NCBI GenBank assembly: GCA_003344405.1
Contig: NOWV01000038.1
Location: 310,001 to 374,000, forward strand
Source: Trichoplax sp. H2
Lineage: Eukaryota > Placozoa > Uniplacotomia > Trichoplacea
DNA length: 64,000 nt
Reading direction: 5' to 3'
Each line of letters starts with the position of its first letter. Position 1 is the stretch's first letter. This document shows, one piece after another, positions 38,757 through 50,800 of this stretch. The notes below the pieces were generated by a model. It made no database searches. It was not told where the DNA came from and saw only the letters and a program-made list of their open reading frames with translations. Both the position numbers and the translations under genes were made by a program.

Positions 38757-39646
38757 TCCAGAGGCTGTTATTTTGTAATTATCTAGAATGTTCATATTAA
38801 ATATTGACTATATTATTTTCAGTTAGTAAGTATTTATTTAATTATACATTACAGGTACAGGATTGTAGACTGATGATATGGTATACTGTACGTTAGTTAA
38901 ATTACTGGCCCTTAGTTAGACATTAACCAAATTTCATTTTAAAGATGAAAGTTAAAATATATATGTCATAAGTAACTTTGGATATTTGTGGTATGTGATA
39001 TCACGTTTGTAATAAATAAAATTTCAAATTCATCGCAAATACGAAGAACATTCATTTGACTGCACTCTGGGATACGTCAACTCATTATCATAATATACGC
39101 GACATTGCATGACCGTGCCATGGACACAAAGTGTTCTCTCGCAGTACAGTAAAAAGAACAGCTAAAAGAATAATTTGGATTGGTATTTCGAATCGCCATC
39201 CACTGTATTATATTTATCGAGCGAGGGGTATACTAGTAATAATAATTATAATTAGTAATCCAATAAATATTCACAATCTGCTCCTATTTTGGAATCGTAC
39301 AGTATTGTACTATATTGCAATCAGTACGTGCAATGCACATGATTGTCATACTCTGCAACACTGAGGTGGCTGTGTATACGGACAGTACGGTAGATTGGAC
39401 ACTGCACTTATGTACTGATTTCGTTATTCGTGAACATGACTCATAGTGAACCTTAGGTCTGTTTTAGTAATACTGGAAACCGTATGCTTTGTATGGAAAA
39501 TGATGTAATACAGTCAAATACTATACAGTGTACGGTAAAGACCCTTGGTATCCCGTATTGTACATACAAAATCGAGAGAATTACGTCGACATTTCTGGAG
39601 AATAATGTGCGGAAAGAACGAGTACAAGCCTTGCGGAGATAGCAAC
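38757..39646. other. Intergenic, GTF2H4 to BBLN
   Basis: Short gap between two + genes. A frame on + at 39131-39364 has no similarity. The BBLN frame is open upstream of its chosen ATG, with another ATG at 39605, so the BBLN N-terminus could begin there. Confidence 0.55.
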
Positions 39647-40833
39647 ATGTCAGATGAGGAAAATCAAAGCGTTGAACAAGATGAGAATGTTATTATTGAT
39701 CCAATAGGTACCGTATCTTTGTACTGCATGCTATATTAGTTTGATTGAACTAGTGTTACAAACTACAGTATATATTAACTCATCACTAAATTTCGCAATC
39801 CGAGAGACAATTACAGTAGATTTTTTCCATCGTAAGTATTACAAAAAATCGTATAACGCAACAAAAATCTAGCACATAATCGCTCGTTTCTATCATGTAC
39901 TTGCCTCCAGAATGGTTATGTAGTGATTCATATAATGTACAGTTTCTATCACAAGCTAGGCTACCAAGCTGTTTTGCTACCATATGTTGCCAAACTTACA
40001 GATTAACTGATCTTTTATAGACTTGCTATTAGTGAGAGAGAGATGGCTTCCATCGATAATATCATACGACATAAATTTTGACCTGTCTTGGCTGTATTGT
40101 ATATATATACAGCATATATCCGTAGCATACTCGTATACAGTGAATGATTAGAACGATAACCGAATTTGTACGCTGATTGATGATTGATGTTATTGCACTC
40201 GACAGTCACACTGAGTCACTTACTGTTATTTACTAATAGTAAGATTACTGAGATATAAGATATGTACTCGTATAGTTTTTGCCTATTTATAGATATTATA
40301 CGATTAAATGGCCTACTTGTCTTGGCTATATATTCAGCGAACGATTAGATGATAAAATAGAAATGTTATATAGCTATAACTAATTTTGCACCATAATAGA
40401 GCACCAGAAATTTTTTATTATGAAATATAGTATTTAAAAGCGTAGTATTCACGCTTATGACGCTTCTAGAAATGCTTGATGTGTAGAATAATATTTGGAT
40501 TTAATGATATCATAGGATCACGAATCTAATCAGCTGATAGTAGTAATCAGTAAAGCATTACAATATCACAATTGTAGGAGTAATAATTATTTTAATTTTA
40601 TACTTTAAGCGGTGGCAGGAGAAATTGAAGAATTGGATCAAACCATTGACAACCTCAATTCTTGCTTGGATCATTTAGAGTCTTGGAGTGATTCATTAAA
40701 TTCTAAGATGCGAGAATTTATAGAAACTATGCGAAAAGATAGGGAAGAACGCCAAAATCAAGTACCAACTGAGCATTTACAAGATTTAAACTTGAAATCT
40801 CAATCAAAAACTCCGGATGCAAAAAATTCATGA
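39647..40833 (+). CDS. BBLN: Bublin coiled-coil protein (UPF0184 family), two exons
   Basis: Exons 39647-39707 and 40610-40833 join in phase 1 to give 94 residues (human C9orf16/BBLN has 83). The diagnostic segment is EELDQTIDNLNSCLDHLE, followed by a heptad-rich helix to about residue 65 and a polar tail. The first 20 residues are acidic (MSDEENQSVEQDEN). The family is a small coiled-coil protein associated with intermediate filaments at the apical cell cortex in C. elegans intestine. Placozoan-like animals have no obvious cytoplasmic filament system of that type, so its partner here is open. An in-frame ATG at 39605 would add 14 residues; I prefer the later ATG because MSDEE resembles an ordinary acidic start. 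Confidence 0.85.
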
Positions 40834-42616
40834 TTCCGTTAATAAGGACCAAATTAAAAATTTTCTCGATATTCTGAATTAAAACAGATACGACCTGTAG
40901 CTAGTCGCTAATGGTAGCTATATAATGTTTACAGACGCAATAGGGTTTGTTTTATTGGTAGGGTTAAAATTACGGTTATGGCTACATTTGTTATTACCTT
41001 AAGGTATCCTTACATAAAAGACGTAAAATTTAATTAGTAAGACCCTATAAAGCAGTACCATGGGGGTAATAATATTAGTTCGGCGTATGCAAGATTGCAG
41101 ATCACTCTAGATTTATTATTTTTAAGATCTATCCGTACACTAATTCGCATTGTCAACCTATTCTAAATCGGCGCTATACGAAATTCGGATATATTCTATT
41201 GTAAATAATCTCGGATTTACGATAATCATAACTATAAATTGATGTAATTGCTTCTGTCTTGAAATTAAGTTTAGCAATCATCTATTTTTATTACTTTGCT
41301 TAGTAAATATACTGTATTTCTTAAATCTTACTGCTCGTATTTATATTTTTAGTCTGTCTAAACGCCAATACCGTATTTAAATTTATGCTATATTGTATAG
41401 TACGTTGCTCAAAATCTTAAATTTTACTTGATAATACTTATGTGTATAGAAGAAAAGAGAACACAGTTTAGAATTTGAGTACTGGCGATGGGTATCGTGC
41501 AGTACTCTGCAATTTACCCTTTGGATTAATTCCTTCTTTCAGCTGCCTAATACTAGTGATGCTATAAAATATCAGATATACCCAATACTTTTATATTTTC
41601 GCTTGAAGTAAAAGTATTTGTACATAGAACATACATTCACGATGGCATTATAAAGATAACAGAAAATAAAGAAAGTTGAATGTGATCTTATGTACTGTAC
41701 GCGTATCTATTTCTTTGCTAATTGTGTTGTTTGTCTTCTAAGCTGTAAATGTAATTGTTTGTAGCTACGTAGTGCTGTTGTCGATGCAGCATGAGTAAGA
41801 CATTATCAATCTCTTTTAGTAGTACTGTCATGTGGTTACTGTTTGAAATTTCTGACAGTTAATAGAGTAAATCTACTTATTACTGGTATAGATGGAATAA
41901 ATAGGATCTATGTCATGGTATCATTAATGATTTACTGTTTTTATCTTAACAGTACAGTAATAGTGAATACCGGTGAATGGTGATATCAACTGCTTAGCTA
42001 ATTGTGTGCTATTACACGCAATATTTAATGATTGCTTTTACTGAAACAGAGTCTAGGTCAAACAAGGATCATCAGGCTAGAATTCAAATTATTTTTAAGA
42101 GTTACTGCGTAAAATATACAGTAACATAGAATAAGAGGTAGCTTGATTACATAAGCTGCATGAACACAGCTTACGTATAATCTTATAAGAGTTATTAAAT
42201 TAGCATTGATCTTTATCGAAATTTTTACTTAGCTGAAATTGTAGACAGACATTAAGGCCAAGATAATATACAAATAATTTCATTACACTGGTTCGAAAGA
42301 TGATTTAATTATGCCTAATACGTATGACAGTTCGAGGGTATACAGTAATCCGAAGAAACAATACATAGTATAATATTTATAACAATATATGCTCAATGTT
42401 ATAAAAATTGTCCAAAGTTTATTAATGCTCAGTAAAAGTATTTTAACTATTAAGTTTTATAATAAAATTGCAACTGAGAAAATGTTTCATTTACTTTAAA
42501 GCAAGTTATAGATTGCGAATGACATAAATTTTCTATTTCTGTACACAAAAGTATTTGAATATAAGAGTATTCGTACACTAGGTAAATAGTCAAATTTTGA
42601 ACTATTGAAGGCTATC
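40834..42616. other. Convergent intergenic region, BBLN to ZDHHC24-like gene
   Basis: AT-rich sequence containing the 3' flanks of two convergent genes. No coding signal, RNA gene or repeat array was recognised. Confidence 0.6.
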
Positions 42617-43453
42617 TCAACGAGCTTTCTTCTGTTGCTTTTTGAAAGTTATGCCATCACCTTCTAATCCTGAGGACATTAAAGGATTAATGAAACAAAT
42701 CCACCAATACTTTCCAAATACAACAGCTAAGTTTTCGGTTACTGACAAGCGGTAGCTAAAGTCGTTGGTAGCAGCTTCTTTCCAGGTTTGCCCATTTAAT
42801 ACCAAGTGCATTTCATAATATACCAGGCCTCCAATACTGATAGTAGCTGTTAAAGGTAAGGCACAAAAAAATCCGGCTAGTGCTTCGTACGAAGTAGAAT
42901 ACCCTATGAGCCAAGCTGGGAGAGGCATAAAACAAGCTATCAAACGACCGAGGGTAAATCCGTTATACACCTCTGATGCGAAGGTAAAATTGACAATCGT
43001 TGCATACAATACACCGAAGAAAAGGTAGATAATTGAAACAACAAAGTATCGATGATTTTTTAAGCCAATACACATTGAAAAGAAAAAACAATGATGATCT
43101 CGTTTAAGGATGCAAATATTGCATTTATAACAGTGAGATGCACGCGGAGGGACATTCCAACCGCAATCAGCGCAATGTTTCCAGCCAGGTTTAAGAGTAG
43201 CAGGCAGGACTATGTTACTAGGTGAACTATCAACATATAAAACCATGAAGATGTTGATATAGATATGAACAGCTAAAAAGCTTAGCCAGAGTAAATGTAA
43301 TAGAAAAGGAGTATCAATGAAAGGATACCATACCACTACTACATGTACTTCGTAAAGGATTATAATAGTAATTAAAAAGTAGGTTAAAATTATTGTTGAC
43401 CACGATAACTGATAATTGAATTGACGATTTATTCTAGAAATTAATGATGCCAT
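42617..43453 (-). CDS. ZDHHC24: DHHC palmitoyltransferase, ZDHHC24-like, single exon
   Basis: S-acyltransferase of endomembranes that attaches palmitate to cysteines. It is an intronless frame of 278 residues. Two hydrophobic segments lie at about 20-42 and 50-73. The zinc-binding Cys-rich domain spans about 91-140, with CADCGWNVPPRASHCYKC and ILKRDHHCFFF (catalytic D-H-H-C at 119-122). Two more hydrophobic regions follow. The C-terminal part has NGQTWKEA and LEGDGITF, which match the ZDHHC24 end (GQTTWEWA and PGDGITF). The start is the ATG in the context ACCATGG; upstream the frame has only a TTG. The assignment to ZDHHC24 rests on these C-terminal motifs. Loss of introns in an intron-rich genome raises the possibility of an old retrocopy. 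Confidence 0.88.
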   Translation of the reverse strand: MASLISRINRQFNYQLSWSTIILTYFLITIIILYEVHVVVVWYPFIDTPFLLHLLWLSFLAVHIYINIFMVLYVDSSPSNIVLPATLKPGWKHCADCGWNVPPRASHCYKCNICILKRDHHCFFFSMCIGLKNHRYFVVSIIYLFFGVLYATIVNFTFASEVYNGFTLGRLIACFMPLPAWLIGYSTSYEALAGFFCALPLTATISIGGLVYYEMHLVLNGQTWKEAATNDFSYRLSVTENLAVVFGKYWWICFINPLMSSGLEGDGITFKKQQKKAR

Positions 43454-44898
43454 GGTACTACCAGTATTGGATATTGAGAAATACAACAGTCAGGTACAAT
43501 TCGATTTTAGGACGGATTCTCTGGAAATTAAGCAGGAAATATGTAAAAATATTAATTAACCGATTCCCTGTAACCTTAAATCTTACTATTTGTTGTAAAT
43601 TAAGGTCATGGGCTCATAGCCATAGTATGTCCAAGAATGCTATACGACAAAGTTGTGCATTGCAAGTTGTAATGACTTTCGCTTCTGGTTGGACCTTTAC
43701 TACTGCAGGTATACAGTACTATACAGTACAGTACAGTATACTGTAGTACCAGGCTTGCCTCGAAATCGAGGTAAAGCAGAACTACAGTACAGTACTGTAC
43801 ATACACTGTACAGTATACCGTGTAGAGTACTGTACTGTACAGTACGTACTGTACTGTACTGTACAGTACACTAAAATCCCCTCTGAGGTTTGTACTGTAC
43901 AGTACAGTAGACTGCAGAAGATGTACTCTACCCTTGTGTTTATTTGTGTTTTATCCGTGTAGCACCTACTGTACAGTTCTGTGTTTCTTCATTGAGCTAG
44001 TCAATTAAGAAATTCAGTTCTACTGCAATCTTCTTACTGTCTTCCATGTGCACGGTTATCACTTCGTTACTTGTTTCTAAGAAGTTGATTCTCCTCTTAA
44101 TTTTCATCTCCCATACTGTACTGTGCCACAGGTAAACGTTCTTCCACGGTACAGACATACAGACAGTAAGATTGCATGTATAGTCGTTCAATAGCCAAGC
44201 ATGCGTAGTGAGAAACGCATTGCTATGGTAACGATAAGGTAAAGTATACAAACACTCGCATCATCAGTTGCAATCCATAATACTATACTTATCAGTAATC
44301 TTGATCGATTTATCAATTCAGTCAGCAGTATTAGGCTATGGCTACAACAACAGCTAGAGCATAGTACAATATATACTGTGGATAGCAACCTAAAATGATT
44401 TTTGCATCTGTCTGCCAAGTGCACAATACAGCCTGCAGCTTCTCTCAATTTTCCTACTGTGGTCACGTTAACTACGGCATACCGATTAATTAATTGTAAA
44501 AGGAATAAAGAAAGTGCGTAGCGTAACAACGGTAGTGAATGTGTATTAATTTAAATAAATAAATAGTAGGCACATACACAACACGGCAACACAGCAACTG
44601 TAACAGTATTGACTATAAAATTTGAACGCGAAGTATATTGCGTATTAGAGTATATGATTTGTCTGTTTTGAGATACTAGGGTATATGAGTAGTAGTGCAT
44701 TATTCGTATTTCTGATATTGATATCACATATACCTTGGACACCCAAAGCACTTGATGCAAATACTGTAACATCGTAGCAACCGTCATCGACGAGATAAGT
44801 TGTGTTCTGTATCAGATCTTGGCGATAGAGTACAGATACAGAAAGTAGCAGTTTAAATTTCTTATCAGGCGATCAAATCAAGTCGAAGATTTTAAAGC
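43454..44898. other. Divergent intergenic region, ZDHHC24-like to AK5-like gene
   Basis: Contains a GTAC-rich palindromic cluster (43,700-43,915), then sequence with frames on - at 43997-44787 that have no known relatives. The two genes diverge, so both promoters should be here. Confidence 0.55.
43705..43915. repeat. GTAC-rich palindromic cluster 5' of the ZDHHC24-like gene
   Basis: Many overlapping GTACTGTAC and ACAGTAC steps, interrupted by a unique stretch (accaggcttgcctcgaaatc). It resembles the clusters at 14.9-15.7, 31.2-31.95 and 54.73-54.81 kb. Confidence 0.75.
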
Positions 44899-47800
44899 AT
44901 GACTTCCGAAGATGCAAAGAAATATTTACAATCTAAGAAGATTCCTCAGCTATTCGAGGTTCGAACAAAAATCTTCCTGTTAATATGTTAAATACAAGTA
45001 AATACCGTACTTCCTACTAATTTCTGTTAAGTTAAGCTAGCAAGTCATAATCGAATAAAATATAACATTATAATATTCGCATCATTTATAAATTTTTATC
45101 GTCCATTGATACCACATAATGAAGATTATAAATATTGGACCTACGTGTGTACTAGTACTTCGTCATACGTACGCTAAATTTCGCTTTGTAATTTCACCCT
45201 GCTTTGCAACCTACTAAAGCTGAAATTATGATCGTAACTATTTCTCTGATCAATATAATAAATGGGCAATTGAATAGTTTAGCAAAGTGAAATGCAGTCT
45301 GAGCTCAAATATTTAAAATTGATGATGCAAGAAACTATAGATCGTTTAGGTTTATTAATGCAATCATTTTTTCTATCAGAATCAAAGTTATTACATTCGC
45401 TGTTCTCATAACTATATCATGTATACTATAATTTCGATTATCGTGACAATTTTCTGAAAATGATGTCTCCTTTTAATCTTTAAGCAATACAAAACAAAGT
45501 GTTTCATAACAATATATGATCCGTACGTATCATTTATGGCAATTTAGTCGCACTTTGTGCCACGGATCCAAATTTTGTTGAACCGCAGTACTAACCAATA
45601 GCCACATTCTGTACTATTGATATCAATAATAATTTACAAGCACAATTATATTCATTAGTCTACGGATGCTGCATGATTAGTAAGTACAAATGAAGCAAAA
45701 AGAAATATGCATTAGATATAAGGATGATGCATAACAATTTAGCTTGATAGACTTTATACGTATGATATTGAAGTCAATTAAAATACTGAAGCCTTGTAAG
45801 CAGAAAACTTATGACAACGCCTATACTGCATTTTATGTGATGAAAGCATAAACCTTTAAAAAATAGTAGACTCTATAAAAATTCAGCTTTCATAAAGCTT
45901 TATAACATACATCTCTAACTTGCTAAAAAACTTTCGCAATTTTCAATCTATACATGAAAGTTCTTTATAAATCTATAAATTAAACTTATTATTTAGCTCA
46001 TGAACGGCGAGTCAACTAGCTCTTGAGATATTACATTAATAGATGAGCTTAGTTAGCTTTGAATATTTTTCAAATATCTGATACTATCAATCCATTCATT
46101 GACTCTATATTAAATTCATACTGATAATCGTCATTGCTTTCCTAACGCGATTAGAGCTTATTAGCTGGGTTGATGTACAATCGTCCAACCAATCATGTTG
46201 ATTTTTTATCGGATTGTTTGGAGAAAATAAAAGATGACCGTGAAAAGGACTTACAGTGGAGCTCTTTTCTTAAGCCTTTACCTAATATCGAAAGAGGAAA
46301 AGGCGGAAACTTAAGTGAACCATTTAATGGAAATGATGCTGATCTGATGTTCGAAACTGAAGCACCATATTTAGATATGAAAGGAAAAGAGCCACTACCA
46401 CCTATTTCTAAAAGTTTCCCGAAAACCAAAGATACAACATATATATTTGTTCAGGGTAGGGATTTCTTTGAATCGGTATAGTCGTACATCACTATATTCC
46501 TAATCATAACCCACAATGCTATATGGTAATTTAGGAGGCCCTGGATCAGGAAAGAGAGAAGTTTGCAAAGGTATTGAAGATCGTTTTGGACTTACGTATC
46601 TGTCAATTGGTGATATCATGCGGGAAGAAGTAGAAAAAAAATCAGAAGCTGGTATCATTATTAAAGAAGCCATGAAGAATGGCTTACTAGTTCCGCAGGT
46701 GATGGATGATTCAGACATTCGCATGACATAATTTTCTTGTGAACTATATTAATATGTTAAGCAATCATTTTAGTATTCTATGAAATTAAAAATTGTCTCG
46801 GTTGTAGTAAAACGCAGGAAATCAACATTTCATAGCTATTTCATTTCATAAGCTTTAATTGGCATTTAACAACTTCACTAACGGTAGTATGTTTATTTCT
46901 TACTTTTACATGTTACAGTATGTTGTTATTGAAATTCTTGAAGACGTAATGCTGAAACTATACAATGACCAGGGCTATGTTATTGAAGGATTTCCAAGAG
47001 ATTTGAGTCAAGCAAAACAATTTGAGTTGGAAGTAAGGGACTACTATGGATTAAACTAAAATAATGTCATTTTATTAGCTAGCATTTGTCGAGCAATCGG
47101 TTCTGTTCATCTTTTTTAAGGTTGGGGAATGTGCATTCTTAATAGATCTGAAATCAGATCCTGAAAGAATGCAAAGACGCCTTGAAAGGAGAGTGAAATT
47201 CAATGATAGATTAGACGACTCTGTGGATAATATTAAACGTAAATTGGACCTCTATGATCAATTTACTGTCCCCGTGATCAACTACTATAATTCATTAGGA
47301 AAAGTTAGACAGGTTAGAACTAGTTCTCAGATGACAGTAATGAAATCTAAACTAAATTTTAATCTTTATAGTTGTTATTGCATATTCTGGTAGATATCAT
47401 TAAAATAAACAATATTTCGCATTAAAATTTGCGATTAGGTGGACGTCGATCGTGATATCGATGATGTTATCGAAGATATTGCTAATATTGTTATGGCGGA
47501 GCCAACATGTGCAGCGATCGCAGCTACGGCACTCATCAATTCCCTGGATACAAATGTAATGGAAGATTCCCCGCATGAAGCTGCAGTAACTGAAGATAAA
47601 ATATTAAGTGAACCTGATGGCAAACTTTCTCCTGATCTTCAACCTTCCAATTTAAATGGTAATCCAATGTATAATTATAGGATAAGTCGGTAAGAATAGA
47701 CAATACAGTGTCTAATGTCTATGAGTATCGTACCGGGAGATGCTGTTCGTAGGATTTCTTTAGGCAGAGCTTGTACGAGGCAGTACCTCTTTCCTTACAG

Positions 47801-50800
47801 TCTAATCGATACTAGCATACACACATTTCAATCGTTAATAGTAATCATTTTAAGATAAATTACTCATGATAAGTCATATAAGATGCTATTAAATATACAT
47901 AATCTATGTGTATATAATGTAAGGATAATATCATTCGGTGATGAAATAAGATTCATAGATTTGCGGTAAACGATATACGGTGTTGGGTAGCTTCCGATTT
48001 TATTGCCTAGCCATATTCATATTACTGTACATACGAGCGTATATATATATATATATATACACATATATGATGTGTATAGAATTTGATTGATATGCTAAAA
48101 TATAATATCTTATAAATTATAGGGCATGACACAACAATGGCATCTGCAGAAGAGATGGTCATTCCGGAACAAAGAGATCTTATTGGTGGCGATACGGGAC
48201 GATCGCTAGACGTTAGTATTTTAGTATTTCTATTCTTAAGTAGAGTATCATGGAATACCTATGCCCTATAGAATTAAATAATAATCTCATTTATGGCGGC
48301 ATTTTGTTATTCTTCTAAGAAATTAATGATCCCTAAATTATATGATATGTCTGTACAGGAGATAATGGCAGAAGGGGCAGAACCCAAGATCGAACCGTCC
48401 GCACCAGAAGAGACTACTTTGGTGGCTAATTCCGTAACTGGAGATAACATGGAGACTTCACAAGTTCGTTTATGAGAATATTCTTACCGCTATTTGAATC
48501 TCGCCGTAAATTTTAAATTCTTAAATTATGCCTTGGTAGTACAATATAGAATAAATTTACAGCACAAATATTCAATATTTCATCATCCGCGTATTGCGGA
48601 TGTTTATGTTTTACATTTATGCGATACAGTGTTTATCTGAATATGTACTGCTATGCTTACAGTATGTTAATTATATCTAGTACTACCGATATACTTTAAA
48701 ATGCAGGATATAATATCAATCAAATTAGGGATTATCATGCTCATAAATAGAATAAGCCCATTTCATCTTGAATGATAAACACAAATCTAGATCCAATATA
48801 CTGTATATTATTATTATTTAACAACCAACAATATTGGCATGGATTCACTATACACTGTATTGTAAAAATGACTGTAGGAAGAAGCAAAAGAAATGATATC
48901 GAATGAAGTCATGGAAGAAGAAATTGTTGCTGCAGAATCCAACGTACAAGGTGGTGAGGGCCGTCCATTAGAGGTACAGTACCGAAGCTTTCATACACGC
49001 TTGCAGTATAAAGTGTACAAATAGGAGTATACAGTATGTTATACGTCCGTAAAGTTTTTCACGACATACAGTATGTAGTCTACTGTAGACGTAGACTAGG
49101 AGTGCATCAATGACATAGTAAGTAGTTACAGCAGCTCAAGCACAGTTAGATTTCAATCTGTACCCGATACAGTAGTAACTAACTTGAATAGCAAGCGGAC
49201 TACGAATGGAGTTTACTGATTACTGTAGTCTACCCTCAGGCATATAGCTAGAGCATAAGATTTCAGTAATGCATGAGAATTGAACATCAATAATGACATT
49301 AGCACGTAATCTCGCATATAGCTGGCAGTATGGCATACTAATGCCATTGCCTATGCTATTGCCCTATGCCATTGCCCTATGCCATTGTCGATGCCATTGC
49401 CCGATGCCAATGCCCGATGCCGTTGCCCTAAGCCATTGCCCTATGCCATTGCCCTATGCCATTGCCCTATGCCATTGCCCTATGCCCATTGCCGATGCCA
49501 TTGCCCTATGCCCATTGCCGATGCCATTGCCCGATGCCATTGCTATTGTCTCGGTCCTACTGTACAGTATACCATTGTCGACACAACACTGGTCTAGACA
49601 ATACAATAAAATAAAATAAAATCAATAATAAATAAGATATTTCGGAGCTGACATCCTACTGGAATACGAATTTGTAAATTTAGGAAGTGGTCGCAGAACA
49701 AGAAGCGAATGAGCAAACTTCGATGGAAAGAGAAAAGGAAATATTAGAATCTGCTAAAATCATCTTTATCATAGGTAAGAGGGTAGCGTGTAGTCTTGTA
49801 GTTTATATTGTGCGGTGTGCACTTCAGAAACACAATTTTTTTATTGCATACTGTACAAACTCGTATAGGGACTAGTTGTAGTATAGTACATCAGTACAGT
49901 ATTTACTAAACTTTTTTTTGTTATGCTGGACGATTTTGGAGATCACATTTAAGCTTCATGATCATTAGACCACAATAATACGTCATCAATAATTGAATGT
50001 TTGCTTCTTACTGTTGCCTGCTAGTCATGTAGCTTCTAATGCCGTATTATTTGAAAGTTTTTGGACTTGCGATAGAAATTTATAGCAAACAAAACCATTT
50101 TATTTCCTTCGATTTAAAAAGGTGGTCCTGCCAGTGGTAAACGGACTCAAGCCACTCGTATTGTAGAGAAGTATGGTTACACTCATCTTTCGTACGGAGA
50201 TCTGTTAAGAGCTGAGATAGAGCAACAATCCGAACGTGGTAGACTTTTGAAACAAAGTGCCGAACAAGGGCAATCTGCTTCTGATGTAGGTCATCTTTTT
50301 TTCCCCATTTTTATTGGATTAGTACATTAGTTGACGCCCAAACTGAGTAATTATTCCTTTATAACTCTGCTTTTCTATACAGGATATTATGGTAGATGTA
50401 ATGCGAGATATAATATTGCAAAATCAGAATCCCAACGGTTACTTAATTTCTGGTTTCCCGTCACGATTGAGCCAGAGTGCAAAGTTTGAATCTGACATAG
50501 CTAGCTGCCAGATCGTGTTTTATCTCGATTGCTCAGATGATACTATGATTGAGCGACTAGCTAGCAGTAACGACGCAAACGATGAGGCCTTAAAGATTAG
50601 GCTAGGGACGTTCCGTGATTCCATTGAAGCTGTAACCGATTACTATCAGGATAAAGAAGTGCTAAACAAGGTATAACATGTGAACTGACTTACCCACATT
50701 TTAGTGAAAAAGTAATTGTTTTATTAATCCCTTATACGTGGGTCAATGAAAATGTTTCAGTAGATATGATTGAAATTAGCGAGTTAGTTTTTATGTGCAT

